Assembly: GCA_003222195.1 (NCBI GenBank) | Contig: QHVB01000024.1 | Span: 343,707 to 407,706 of the forward strand | Reading direction: 5' to 3' | From: Gemmatimonadota bacterium | GTDB lineage: Bacteria; Gemmatimonadota; Gemmatimonadetes; Gemmatimonadales; GWC2-71-9 | Length of the DNA stretch: 64,000 nt | Shown: positions 43,521 through 52,377 of the stretch, one piece after another | Position numbering within the stretch: position 1 is the first letter of the stretch | How the letters are laid out: each line of letters starts with the position of its first letter | The notes under the pieces: generated by a model | Databases searched by the model: none | What the model was told of the DNA's origin: nothing | Seen by the model: only the letters and a program-made list of their open reading frames with translations | Position numbers and translations under genes: made by a program

Positions 43521-44258
43521 ATGCGCAGCACCCTACTCAAAGTCGCGGCACTCGCTCTCTGGGCGACTCCGCTGTGTGCTCAATCCGTCGACAGTCTCGT
43601 CGCGAAGTACATCCAGGCGTCGGGCGGCCTGGCGCGCATTCAAGCGCTGCAGACGCTGCGCCGCACCGGGAAGTACAACGGGGGCGGCGGGTTCGAGGCC
43701 GTGGTGGTGCAGGAAAACAAGCGCCCCAGCAGTGTGCGGGAAGAGTTTTCAATCCAGGGCATGACCGGGATCAACGCGTACGATGGGCACAACGGCTGGA
43801 AGATCGAGCCCTGGAACGGCAAGCGGGATCCGGAAGCTCTCGGTGAAGAAGAGATGCACGGGATTCTCGACGACGCCGACTTCGATGGCGCACTCGTGAA
43901 CTACCAGGCCAAGGGCAACCGCGTCGAGTACCAGGGACTGGAGCAGATCGAGGGCAGCGACGCGTACAAGCTCAAAGTCACCCGACCGAACGGCGACGTG
44001 AGCTTCTTCTACCTGGATACCGAGTACTACGTGCCGATCAGAATCGACACGCAGCGGATGATCCGCGGCGCTCCCCAGGAATACGAGACCTCGCTCGGCG
44101 ACTACAAGCAGGTCAACGGGGTCTATCTGCCCTTCTCATCCGAGTCTGGACCAAAAGGCAGCAGCAGCACGGATCGTTCGAAAATCACGTACGACAAAAT
44201 CGAGGCCAACGTCCCGCTCGACGATGCGCGGTTCGCGCGGCCGGGGGCACGCCCATGA
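43521..44258 (+). CDS. Exported LolA-like outer-membrane lipoprotein-sorting-type protein
   Basis: GGAGG at 43509-43513 sits 7 nt before ATG 43521, so I prefer this over ATG 43515. The product is 245 residues with a signal peptide ending in CAQ. The mature part begins VDSLVAKYIQASGGLARIQALQTLRRTGKY and continues as a strand-rich LolA/LolB-like half barrel (GWKIEPWNGKRDPEALGEEEMHG, YKLKVTRPNGDVSFFYLDTEYYVPIRI, YETSLGDYKQVNGVYLPF). Proteins of this type bind lipids or lipoproteins, but a true LolA role is unproven. It overlaps the sortilin-like gene by 4 bp. Confidence 0.82.
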   Translation: MRSTLLKVAALALWATPLCAQSVDSLVAKYIQASGGLARIQALQTLRRTGKYNGGGGFEAVVVQENKRPSSVREEFSIQGMTGINAYDGHNGWKIEPWNGKRDPEALGEEEMHGILDDADFDGALVNYQAKGNRVEYQGLEQIEGSDAYKLKVTRPNGDVSFFYLDTEYYVPIRIDTQRMIRGAPQEYETSLGDYKQVNGVYLPFSSESGPKGSSSTDRSKITYDKIEANVPLDDARFARPGARP

Positions 44259-47200
44259 TCCTCCTCCTCTCGCTCCTGCTCGCGCAGGCACAGACCCCTG
44301 CCGTCAAGGTCGATTCCGAAACGATCTCCGGGCTCGGCGCGCGCAACATCGGCTCGGCGGCGATGAGCGGGCGCATTGCGGCGCTCGCGGCGGTGCACGA
44401 AGGCGCGCGGCTCACCGTCTACGTCGGTGCGGCGAGCGGCGGCGTCTGGAAGTCGATGAACGGCGGCACGACGTTCAAGCCCGTCTTCGACAAACAGCCG
44501 GTGCAATCGATTGGCGCAGTGACGATCGACCCGAAGAACCCGAAGGTGATCTGGGTCGGGACGGGTGAGTCCTGGATGCGCAACAGCGTGTCCATCGGCG
44601 ACGGGATCTACCGGTCGGACGATGGCGGTGAGAACTGGACCAATATGGGCCTGCGCGAATCCGAGCACATCGTCAAGATTCTCGTCGACCCCAACCAGAC
44701 GAGCACCGTCTACGTCTGCGTCCCCGGAAAGCTCTGGGGCGACAGCAACGACCGCGGCGTCTACAAGACGACCGACGGCGGCAAGACGTGGACGCAGGTG
44801 CTGAAGGGCACGAACACCTCCACGGGCTGCTCGATGCTGGCCATGGATCCGTCGCGCCCCGGGACGCTGTATGCAGGCATGTGGGATTTCCGCCGCCGGG
44901 GCTGGACGTTCCGCTCAGGCGGCGACAGTGCCACCGCGCCGAGCGCATCGAGCCTCTTCAAGAGTACCGATGGCGGCGCGACGTGGACCGATCTGACGGT
45001 CGCGGCCGGCTCCGGGCTGCCGCCCAAGCCGTGGGGCCGCGTGGCGGTGGCGGTAGCGCCGTCGAAACCGGACATCGTGTACGCGTTCATCGAAGCCGTG
45101 CCGCCGCTCAACGCGCTGTATCGCTCCGACAACGGCGGCAAGACGTGGCAGATGCTCGATCGCAGCCAGAACATGATCTGGCGGCCGTTCTACTTCGCGA
45201 ATCTGATCGTCGACCCGGCGAATCCTGACCGTGTCTACAAGCCCGACGGCGGACTCATCGTCAGCACCGACGGGGGCAAGAGCTTCAGCGGGATTTCGGG
45301 CGGAGCGCACGGGGATTTCCACGACGTGTGGATCGATCCGAACGACACCGATCACCTGATCACCGGCGACGACGGCGGCCTCTGGTTCTCGTACGATGCC
45401 GGGAACAAGTGGGTGAAGAACGAGAACCTTCCGGTGTCGCAGTTCTATCACGTCAGCGTCGACATGGCGCGGCCATACAACGTGTACGGCGGGTTGCAGG
45501 ACAACAGTTCGTGGGTCGGGCCGTCGGAATTTCCGGGTGGCATCACGAACCACCAATGGGAAAACATGTACGGTGGTGACGGGTTCTGGATGTTCGCCGA
45601 TCCCAGCGATCCGGACTACCTGTACGCCGAGTACCAGGGGGGGGAAATCGCGCGCGTGAACCGGAGAACGCACGAGAGCCGCAACGTCCGCCCGCTGCCG
45701 CAGTACCAGGAGAAGAAGCTCCGCTTCAACTGGAACACGCCGATTCATGTCAGTCCGACGCAGCGGGGCACGATCTACATCGGGGCGCAGGTGCTGTTCC
45801 GCTCGCGCGACTTCGGGCAGACGTGGGAGCGCATCTCGCCCGACCTGACGACGAACGATCCCCAGAAACAAAAACAGGAACAGTCGGGCGGCGTGACGGT
45901 CGACAACTCCGCCGCCGAGATGCACACCACGATCTTCGCGATCGCGGAGTCGCCGAAGAACCCCGATGTGATCTGGGCCGGGACGGACGACGGCAACCTC
46001 CAGGTCACGCGCGATGGCGGGAAGACCTGGACCAACGTCGTTGCGAAGATCGTCGGCTTGCCGCGGAACGCCTGGGTCACGTCGGTCGAGCCTGGCCATT
46101 TCGATGCGGGCACGATCTACGCGACGTTCGACGTGCACACGTTCGGCGACATGCGGCCCTACGCCTACAAGTCCAGCGATTTCGGCGCGACGTGGACCCC
46201 ACTCATCGCGCCCGACAGCCCGGTGCGCGGCTACGCGCACGTCATCAAAGAAGACCTCGTCAATCCCAACCTGCTGTTCCTTGGCACCGAGTTCGGGCTA
46301 TGGGTGTCAGTGGACGGCGGGAAGCAGTGGGCGCACTACAAGGGTGGGGATCTGCCCGCGGTCGCCGTGCGGGATCTGGCGATCCATCCGCGCGACCACG
46401 ATCTCGTGATCGCGACGCACGGCCGTGGCATCTGGATCGTCGACGACATCTCGCCGCTGCGGGCGTTGACGCCCCAGGTGCTCGCGAGCGCGGTCGCGTT
46501 CCTGCCGGCCCGTCCGACGGTCCAGCGCCTGCAGGCCGGCGGCGGATGGTCGAACGGCGACGCGATGTACATCGGGCCGAATCCACCGAGCGATGCCGTG
46601 ATCACGTATTACCAGCGGCGGCGTCACATATTCGGCGACATGAAGCTCGAGGTCTTCGATGCGAGCGGAAAACTGTTGGGCACGTTGCCGACGAGCAAAC
46701 GTCGCGGCTTGAATCGTGCGACGTGGTCGATGCGCTTGACGGCGCCGCGCGTGCCGCCGGCGGCGAGTGCGGCCTTCGGCGCCGCGTTCGGCCCGCACGT
46801 CCTGCCGGGGACCTACACGATCAAGCTCACGAAGGACACGGCCACGTTTACGACGCAGCTCGCCGTCGTGCCGGACCCGCGCAGCACGCATACCGCGCAG
46901 GAGCGACAGGCGGCGTTGGATCTGGCACTCAAGATGTCGGGCACGCTCACCGACATGACGTTTGCGGTCGAGCGGATGAACGGCGTCCGCCAGGCGCTCG
47001 ACGAGCGCGCGGCGCGGCTGCCCACGGGCGATGCCGTCACCAAGCGCCTCCGTGCCGCTTCGGCGGCTGTGGATGCGATGCGGAAGAAGATCGTGGCGAC
47101 GAAAGAGGGCGGCATGATCACGGGCGAGGAGCGGTTGCGGGAAAACCTCACCGATCTGTACAGCAACATCGTGTTCTACGACGGTGGGCCATCGCAAACG

Positions 47201-47368
47201 CAGATCGAGCGGGCGGACGCGCTGGCGCGGGAGCTCGCGGATGTGGTGCGGGACTTCGATGCCTGGACGACGCGCGACTTGGCGGGCATCAATGCGGTGC
47301 TCCGCAGCAAGAAGCTCGAGCCGATCGCGGTGTTAAGTCGCCAGCAGTGGGAGGCGGCGGGGCAGTAG
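44255..47368 (+). CDS. Exported sortilin/VPS10-type Asp-box beta-propeller protein
   Basis: The 1037-residue protein has a short signal peptide ending in AQAQ. At least ten Asp-box motifs (S/T-x-D-x-G-x-x-W) follow, including SDDGGENW, TTDGGKTW, STDGGATW, SDNGGKTW, TRDGGKTW and SVDGGKQW. They indicate a large beta-propeller of the sialidase/VPS10-sortilin type. VIATHGRGIWIVDDISPL closes the propeller. A C-terminal region of about 300 residues has a strand domain (LEVFDASGKLLGTLP) and helices. No sialidase Arg triad or FRIP motif is evident, so a binding or scaffolding role is more likely. It is a possible secreted substrate of the adjacent T2SS. Confidence 0.88.
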   Translation: MILLLSLLLAQAQTPAVKVDSETISGLGARNIGSAAMSGRIAALAAVHEGARLTVYVGAASGGVWKSMNGGTTFKPVFDKQPVQSIGAVTIDPKNPKVIWVGTGESWMRNSVSIGDGIYRSDDGGENWTNMGLRESEHIVKILVDPNQTSTVYVCVPGKLWGDSNDRGVYKTTDGGKTWTQVLKGTNTSTGCSMLAMDPSRPGTLYAGMWDFRRRGWTFRSGGDSATAPSASSLFKSTDGGATWTDLTVAAGSGLPPKPWGRVAVAVAPSKPDIVYAFIEAVPPLNALYRSDNGGKTWQMLDRSQNMIWRPFYFANLIVDPANPDRVYKPDGGLIVSTDGGKSFSGISGGAHGDFHDVWIDPNDTDHLITGDDGGLWFSYDAGNKWVKNENLPVSQFYHVSVDMARPYNVYGGLQDNSSWVGPSEFPGGITNHQWENMYGGDGFWMFADPSDPDYLYAEYQGGEIARVNRRTHESRNVRPLPQYQEKKLRFNWNTPIHVSPTQRGTIYIGAQVLFRSRDFGQTWERISPDLTTNDPQKQKQEQSGGVTVDNSAAEMHTTIFAIAESPKNPDVIWAGTDDGNLQVTRDGGKTWTNVVAKIVGLPRNAWVTSVEPGHFDAGTIYATFDVHTFGDMRPYAYKSSDFGATWTPLIAPDSPVRGYAHVIKEDLVNPNLLFLGTEFGLWVSVDGGKQWAHYKGGDLPAVAVRDLAIHPRDHDLVIATHGRGIWIVDDISPLRALTPQVLASAVAFLPARPTVQRLQAGGGWSNGDAMYIGPNPPSDAVITYYQRRRHIFGDMKLEVFDASGKLLGTLPTSKRRGLNRATWSMRLTAPRVPPAASAAFGAAFGPHVLPGTYTIKLTKDTATFTTQLAVVPDPRSTHTAQERQAALDLALKMSGTLTDMTFAVERMNGVRQALDERAARLPTGDAVTKRLRAASAAVDAMRKKIVATKEGGMITGEERLRENLTDLYSNIVFYDGGPSQTQIERADALARELADVVRDFDAWTTRDLAGINAVLRSKKLEPIAVLSRQQWEAAGQ

Positions 47369-47487
47369 GCTTGCTCTGCGGAGCATTACTGACAAGTGCT
47401 CGACAGATTACAAGCTACGATGGGACGCCTACGGTACCGTGAGACGTTCAAGGCCCGGTTTTTGCTCTGAGGGGTGGAGCGCCTGCA

Positions 47488-47877
47488 ATGCGTCATCGTT
47501 CCGGGTTTACGCTGATCGAGATCGTGGTCGTGCTCATTCTCATGGGCCTCGTGGCTGTCCTTGTTGCGCCGGCGCTCTTCCCGCGCCACCACGACCAGTC
47601 TGCGCTAAACGCGCTGCTCGTGAGCGCTCGCGAAGTCGCGGCCCGGCGTGGTGAAGTCGTGTACCTGCATATCGATCCCACGGGAGAGTGGCGGATGGAG
47701 GCCGGTGCCGAACCGCGCCAAGGCCCCCTCGCCACGGGGCGCGTGCCGTCGTTTTTCACCGCCGCGGTCACGCTGATGGTGTCGCCGCTCGGGAGCTGCG
47801 GCTTCGACGTGCGGAGCGCGGCAGCGGTCGGCGGCGAGGTGCTCGACCCTCTCACTTGCGAGATGCGCACGCCCTGA
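47488..47877 (+). CDS. gspH: Type II secretion pseudopilin GspH
   Basis: The 129-residue protein begins MRHRSG followed by FTLIEIVVVLILMGLVAVLVAPALF. This is a type III signal cleaved after Gly6, with Glu at mature position 5. A short pseudopilin body follows with the GspH-like SAREVAARRGEVVYLHIDPTGEWRME. GspH is a minor pseudopilin near the pseudopilus tip. It is separated from gspJIK by 7 kb and ends 14 nt before the convergent gspG. Confidence 0.88.
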   Translation: MRHRSGFTLIEIVVVLILMGLVAVLVAPALFPRHHDQSALNALLVSAREVAARRGEVVYLHIDPTGEWRMEAGAEPRQGPLATGRVPSFFTAAVTLMVSPLGSCGFDVRSAAAVGGEVLDPLTCEMRTP

Positions 47878-47891
47878 GACCAGGCGTGCGG

Positions 47892-48323
47892 TCAGCCAAT
47901 GATGTCGGCGTCCTCGTCCTCGCCACCCGGTTGCCCGTCGCGACCGAGGGTGGAAAGGTCGTATCCGGTCGGATTGTGTTCGCCGGGGGCCTTATAGATG
48001 TAGGGGCGGCCCCAGGGGTCGAGTGGCACGGCCTTCTTCAGGTAGGGTCCGCGCCAGTTGAGCGGCACAGGTTCGCGCGTCGGTTTTTCTTGGAGTGCGT
48101 CCAGGCCCTGCTCGGTGGTGGGATACGTCCCGTTGTCCAACCGGTAATTGTCGAGCGCCACGCCGAGCAAGGCGATCTGCGTGCGCGCAGTCGCGCTCTT
48201 TGCTTCGGAGACCCTGCCAAGGATGCGGGGGCCGACCAGGGCGGCGAGAAGGCCCAGCACGATGATCACAACGAGGATCTCGATGAGGGTGAAACCCTGA
48301 GGCTTGGTCCTGACGGTGATCAT
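47892..48323 (-). CDS. gspG: Type II secretion major pseudopilin GspG
   Basis: The 143-residue protein starts at ATG 48323. The signal MITVRTKPQG precedes FTLIEILVVIIVLGLLAALVGPRILG, cleaved after Gly10 with Glu5 of the mature form conserved. The GspG body is unmistakable: SATARTQIALLGVALDNYRLDNGTYPTTEQGLDALQEKP, WRGPYLKKAVPLDPWGRPYIYKAPGEH and the calcium-site loop GGEDEDADI. It polymerises into the pseudopilus. Unusually it stands alone on the minus strand, away from the other minus-strand gsp genes. Its promoter implies a nearly leaderless mRNA. Confidence 0.96.
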   Translation of the reverse strand: MITVRTKPQGFTLIEILVVIIVLGLLAALVGPRILGRVSEAKSATARTQIALLGVALDNYRLDNGTYPTTEQGLDALQEKPTREPVPLNWRGPYLKKAVPLDPWGRPYIYKAPGEHNPTGYDLSTLGRDGQPGGEDEDADIIG

Positions 48324-48332
48324 GGCAACTGG

Positions 48333-48361
48333 ATTGTACGCTCGAGGACTTCTGGGGCAAA
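48333..48361 (-). promoter_or_regulatory. Candidate gspG promoter giving a near-leaderless transcript
   Basis: On the minus strand TTTGCC (48361-48356), a 17-bp spacer and TACAAT (48338-48333) lie immediately upstream of gspG. The -10 ends 9 bp before the ATG (48323), so transcription would start within a few bases of the start codon. No Shine-Dalgarno is visible. Confidence 0.5.
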
Positions 48362-48556
48362 GTGGCTTCCAGCGCGGCTGTGGCGTCGCTGCGGCAGAGG
48401 GCCTTTCTAGCCGTTGGACCGCCGCAACAGGGTCCAGCGACCCTGACCGAACTACCTGTAAATGCCGCACTTGACGAAGCGTTCTGTACCGCAAGAGTCG
48501 GGCCCGATCTGTGCTTCATACTTCAGCGCCTCATAGGTCAGTCCAACGTCAGGACG

Positions 48557-49567
48557 ATGGGAACCGAGCGCGACGCATCGGGGAGTCGCCGTCCCGATAT
48601 GAGGGCACGAATGGCCATCAGGCGCCACGGATTCGGTACAAAACCTAACGTGATCGAGGTCCACGGAGGCGCGGCTGTTTCGCACGCCACGCTGGACGCC
48701 GACATCATCATCGCCAACGCCCCGGATCCGGTGTTCGTTTCCGACCTCGAAGGCAAGATCCTGCAGGCCAACGATGCGGTCTCCCAGCTGCTCGGGTTCC
48801 GGCAAGACGAGGTGCTGGAGCAGTCGCTCTCGCGCTTCATCAGTCTCGAGGAGACGCGGGAGTTCACGGCGGCGCTGCGCGAAGTGGTCGAACGCGGTGT
48901 CATGCGGAACGTGGTTCTGAACCCGCGCAGCGCGAGCGGCGAAGTCATCCCCACCAGCCTGAATGCCTCCGCGCTGCGAGATCCGGACGGTCGCGCGATC
49001 GGCGTGATCGGCATCCTGCGCGACATGCGCGAGCTGGACAAAGCGCGAGCCTACGCTGAGAGCTTGATCAAGCACGCTCCGGACCCGGTGTTTGTGTCGG
49101 ATCTCGAGGGGAAAATCCTGCAGGCGAACGATGCGGTGTCCGCACTCCTCGGTTTCCGCCCGGACGAGCTCCTCGAGCAGTCGCTGTCGCGCTTCATCAG
49201 CCCCGAGGAGACCCGGGAGTTCACGGCCGCGCTGCGGGAAGTCGTGGCGCGGGGCGTCACCCGCAACGCCCGGCTCAACCCACGGAGCGCGAGCGGTAAG
49301 GTGATCCCCACGACCCTCAACGCCTCGGCGCTGCGCGACCCGGACGGCAAGGTGATCGGCGCCATCGGCATTTTGCGCGACATGCGCGAGTACACGCAGG
49401 TGGTCCACGATCTGGAGCAGTCCAAGAGCGAGCTGCAGGAAAAGATCCTGGATCTCGAGAAATTCGAGGAAGTCGTGGTCGGACGTGAGCTGAAGATGAT
49501 CGCCCTCGAGAAAGAACTCGAGAGCTTGCGCAAAGAAGTCGAGAGGCTCAAGGCGGGGAGGATCTGA
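48557..49567 (+). CDS. Tandem-PAS signalling protein without output domain
   Basis: With ATG 48557 the protein is 336 residues; ATG 48611 after GAGGG is an equally good start. Two PAS domains (about 55-160 and 173-280) are nearly identical over more than 100 residues. Both carry APDPVFVSDLEGKILQANDAVS, LLGFR, LEQSLSRFIS, EETREFTAALREVV and LNASALRDPDG. A coiled coil follows (LEQSKSELQEKILDLEKFEEVV to the end). There is no kinase, cyclase or DNA-binding domain. It ends 5 nt before a histidine kinase gene, so it probably feeds a signal to that kinase through the coiled coil. The ligand is unknown. Confidence 0.85.
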   Translation: MGTERDASGSRRPDMRARMAIRRHGFGTKPNVIEVHGGAAVSHATLDADIIIANAPDPVFVSDLEGKILQANDAVSQLLGFRQDEVLEQSLSRFISLEETREFTAALREVVERGVMRNVVLNPRSASGEVIPTSLNASALRDPDGRAIGVIGILRDMRELDKARAYAESLIKHAPDPVFVSDLEGKILQANDAVSALLGFRPDELLEQSLSRFISPEETREFTAALREVVARGVTRNARLNPRSASGKVIPTTLNASALRDPDGKVIGAIGILRDMREYTQVVHDLEQSKSELQEKILDLEKFEEVVVGRELKMIALEKELESLRKEVERLKAGRI

Positions 49568-49572
49568 AAGCG

Positions 49573-50700
49573 ATGGCGCACGCCGCGATCGCGAAGCGTC
49601 AGCGCGCAGCCACGCAGCCCGGCGCCGCCTCGACGACCGAGGGAGAACTGCGCGCCCATGTGGAGCAGTTGGAACGGCGGCTGCGCAAAGGCGATGAACA
49701 GCGTCGCGCGATGCGCCACATCATGAGCGACCTGAGCGAGTTCAACAAGCGCCTGACCAACCAGCGCAAGGCCATGCTGCATATTCTGGCCGACTACGAG
49801 GATGACCGCCGCCGGCTGGCTCGTCAGACTGAGCGACTCGACAACTCTCGTCGGGCCTTGCTGCACCTCCTGCAGGACTCGCAGACGGACAAGCTGCATC
49901 TCGAAGCCAGCCGCAAGGCCATGATTCACATCATGGGAGACCTGCGGGAGACCACGGCCGAGATGCAGCGGCGCGAACTGGAGCTGCGTGAGAAGCAAGA
50001 GCAGCTCGTTCAGGCGGGGAAACTCGCCACGCTCGGCGAGCTCACGACGGGCGTCGCCCACGAGCTCAACAACCCCCTCAACAACACCGCCTTGTTCGTG
50101 GGCAACGCGATCGACCTCATCGAGCTGGGCGCGACGGACCAGGGGCGGACGGTCGGTGAGTTGCGGCACGCGTTGCAACAGGTCCGCAAGGCGACGGAGA
50201 TCATCTCCCATTTGCGGACGTTCGGACGGGCAGCCCCCGCCAGCCGCGAGCCGACGTCCTTGCGGCAGGTGATCGAGCGGGCGCTGTTCCTCTTGCAGGA
50301 GCAGTTCCGACTGCGCGAGGTCGAGGTGACGCTCGACTTGGGCCCGGAGGAGCTCGTGGTCCTCGGGAATCCCATCCAGCTGGAGCAGGTGTTCATCAAC
50401 CTGCTGACGAACGCGCGCGATGCTGTGGCCGACGCGCCCCGCAAGGCGATTCGCATCTCGGGTGCCGTCGTCGCCGGAGCTGTCGAGGTCGCGGTCGCCG
50501 ATACCGGGCACGGGATTCTGCCCGAGCTGGAGCAGCGAATCTTCGATCCGTTCTTCACCACCAAGGAGGTCGGGAAGGGCACGGGCCTCGGCCTCTCCAT
50601 TACTTATGGGATCATCAAGGAGCACGGCGGCACGATCTCGGTCGTGAGCCCGCTCGGCGAAGGCGCCGCCTTCTTGATCCACCTCCCCCTCGCGGCATGA
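49573..50700 (+). CDS. Soluble sensor histidine kinase with repeated coiled-coil N-terminus
   Basis: The 375-residue protein has no membrane segment. The N-terminal 145 residues are a long coiled coil with four copies of R(R/K)A(M/L)xH(I/L)(M/L)xD (start residues 44, 65, 93, 114). The DHp region has TLGELTTGVAHELNNPLNN with phospho-acceptor His163. The ATPase domain has VFINLLTNARDAV, DTGHGI, FDPFFTTKEVGKGTGLGLSI and a G2 box. It is of the NtrB/HisKA type. The 5-nt spacing after the PAS gene and the ATGA overlap with the response-regulator gene make a three-gene signalling unit inside the T2SS locus. Confidence 0.93.
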   Translation: MAHAAIAKRQRAATQPGAASTTEGELRAHVEQLERRLRKGDEQRRAMRHIMSDLSEFNKRLTNQRKAMLHILADYEDDRRRLARQTERLDNSRRALLHLLQDSQTDKLHLEASRKAMIHIMGDLRETTAEMQRRELELREKQEQLVQAGKLATLGELTTGVAHELNNPLNNTALFVGNAIDLIELGATDQGRTVGELRHALQQVRKATEIISHLRTFGRAAPASREPTSLRQVIERALFLLQEQFRLREVEVTLDLGPEELVVLGNPIQLEQVFINLLTNARDAVADAPRKAIRISGAVVAGAVEVAVADTGHGILPELEQRIFDPFFTTKEVGKGTGLGLSITYGIIKEHGGTISVVSPLGEGAAFLIHLPLAA

Positions 50701-52034
50701 CGCCGGCGCACGTCCTCATCGTCGACGACGACCCGGGCCTGCTGCAGGCGCTGCCCGAGGCCCTCCGCCTCCGCATGGGTTGGCTGACGGTGGACACGGC
50801 CGACTCGGCGGCGGCCGCGCTCGAGCGGATCGCCGTCCGCGACTACAATGCGATCGTCACCGATATCAAGATGCCGGGGACGGACGGGTTCGCGCTGTTG
50901 GACGAGATCAGGGCGCGCCGGCCCGACACGCCCACCCTGATGATCACGGGGCACGGCGAGTATGCCCTGGCGATGGCCGCCCTCCGCAAGGGGGCCTGTG
51001 ACTTTGTCCCGAAGCCGATCGACCGGGATTACTTCGTGGCGGCGTTGTGCCGCGCGATTCAGACCAACGAGCTGAACCGCAAGCTCAAGCAACAGCAACT
51101 GACGCTGGCGCGCTGGTTGATGGCCCCGAGTCAACAGCTGGAAACGCTTGTCCAGCAGATCGGCCAGGCGGCCGACTCTTCGTCCCCGATTCTTATCGAG
51201 GGCGAGATCGGCACCGGCAAGGAGCTCGTGGCCAGGGCGATCCATCAGCTGAGTGCTCGACGCGAGCAACCGTTCGTCGCCATCGATTGCAGCGCGAAAT
51301 CGGACACGGCGATCGAGGAGGAGTTCCAGATTGCTGAGGGCGGCACCCTCTTCCTCGACGAGATTGTCAGCCTTCCCCTCCCCGCGCAGTCCCAGGTCTT
51401 GCGTGCGATCCAGGACGGACAAGTGCTGCCGGCCGGGAGCAAGATGCCGGTCCGAGTGGACGTGCGCGCCATCGCTGCCTCCAGCGTCTCCTTCGGGCTG
51501 GCGGTGCGGGCGGGCTGGTTCAGCGAGGATGTCTACCGCGGCTTGAACGGCGTCGTTATCCCCTTGCCGCCCCTGAGGGAACGAGACGACATCCTTCACC
51601 TGGCGAAGGATTTTGTCGCAGAAGCGAGCATGGAGTTCGGCCGCCCCTGCCGCGAGATCTCGGCGGCGGCGGCGGATGTGTTGCTGCGCCATTCCTGGCC
51701 GGGGAACGTGCGAGAACTCCGGAACGTCATGCGCCGCGCCACCCTCATCGCTTCGGATGTGATCGAGCGGCAACACCTCTCCCTGCTCGATGGATTGCGG
51801 GTGTCTACACGCCGCAGCGGGCCAACTCAGATGGGACCGTCTTTGAAGGAGATTGCCGAAGCGGCCGCCGAGGACGCCGAGCGCCAGGCGATCCGGCAGG
51901 CCCTCCAGGCCTGTAAGGGGAACAAGACGGAGGCGGCGCGGCGCCTGCGCACCGACTACAAGACCCTGCACGTCAAGATCAAGCAGTATCGCATCGACGC
52001 CAGGCGGTTCAAGAAAACGCCGAGCGTCGCGTGA
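50697..52034 (+). CDS. NtrC-type response regulator lacking the GAFTGA loop
   Basis: The 445-residue protein has a receiver domain (phospho-acceptor Asp56 in TDIKMPG, Lys106 in VPKPI). An AAA+ domain follows with Walker A GEIGTGKE (169-176) and Walker B GGTLFLDE (215-222). The C-terminal Fis-type helix-turn-helix is KGNKTEAARRLRTDYKTLHVKIK. Between EEEF (210) and QIAEGG the usual stretch containing GAFTGA, about 25 residues, is absent. The arginine-finger segment is also altered (FSEDVYRGLN instead of FREDLYYRLN). It therefore probably cannot remodel sigma54 polymerase and may act with sigma70, as TyrR- or HupR-like regulators do. The partner kinase is the overlapping upstream gene. Confidence 0.92.
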   Translation: MTPAHVLIVDDDPGLLQALPEALRLRMGWLTVDTADSAAAALERIAVRDYNAIVTDIKMPGTDGFALLDEIRARRPDTPTLMITGHGEYALAMAALRKGACDFVPKPIDRDYFVAALCRAIQTNELNRKLKQQQLTLARWLMAPSQQLETLVQQIGQAADSSSPILIEGEIGTGKELVARAIHQLSARREQPFVAIDCSAKSDTAIEEEFQIAEGGTLFLDEIVSLPLPAQSQVLRAIQDGQVLPAGSKMPVRVDVRAIAASSVSFGLAVRAGWFSEDVYRGLNGVVIPLPPLRERDDILHLAKDFVAEASMEFGRPCREISAAAADVLLRHSWPGNVRELRNVMRRATLIASDVIERQHLSLLDGLRVSTRRSGPTQMGPSLKEIAEAAAEDAERQAIRQALQACKGNKTEAARRLRTDYKTLHVKIKQYRIDARRFKKTPSVA

Positions 52035-52377
52035 CTCGCCCGTAGGAGTCTGGTCCCCACCTCATTCTGTCCGCCGACTCTGGTAGATACACCATGGTCT
52101 CGACGCTCCCACTCGTGCCGCGGGCATGCCATGGTGCGGGCACCATGAAGACCACGGCGCCCGGTCGTTTGAGGCTACAACTGCACCCGCGTAGGACCGC
52201 ACGGGTGAGGTACATGGTTTGCCATTGAGGCATCTGGATGCGAGCCCATAGGACTGCCGCACTCCGACGCCTCTGCGACGCCCACGTCGGGCCTGCCGCC
52301 CGTCAGATGGCGCTTGGGGAAGCCTGTGGGTCCGCATGACCCTATCCTGACCGGCCCGACGGGAAAGGAGCATGCAC
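52035..52377. other. 343-bp intergenic region between the response regulator and the secreted-protein gene
   Basis: No credible gene is present. It holds a perfect inverted repeat at 52130-52147, further ACCATGG-type repeats nearby (52091-52098), and a strong Shine-Dalgarno AAAGGAG (52364-52370) for the next gene. It is the most likely site for regulation of the secreted-protein genes by the adjacent response regulator. Confidence 0.6.
52130..52147. promoter_or_regulatory. Perfect palindromic operator candidate
   Basis: CATGGTGC-GG-GCACCATG is an 8-bp perfect inverted repeat with a 2-bp centre, about 230 bp upstream of the secreted-protein gene. A related half-motif, ACCATGGT, occurs about 40 bp upstream. 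It is suited to a dimeric Fis-type regulator, but the assignment is by position only. Confidence 0.4.
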
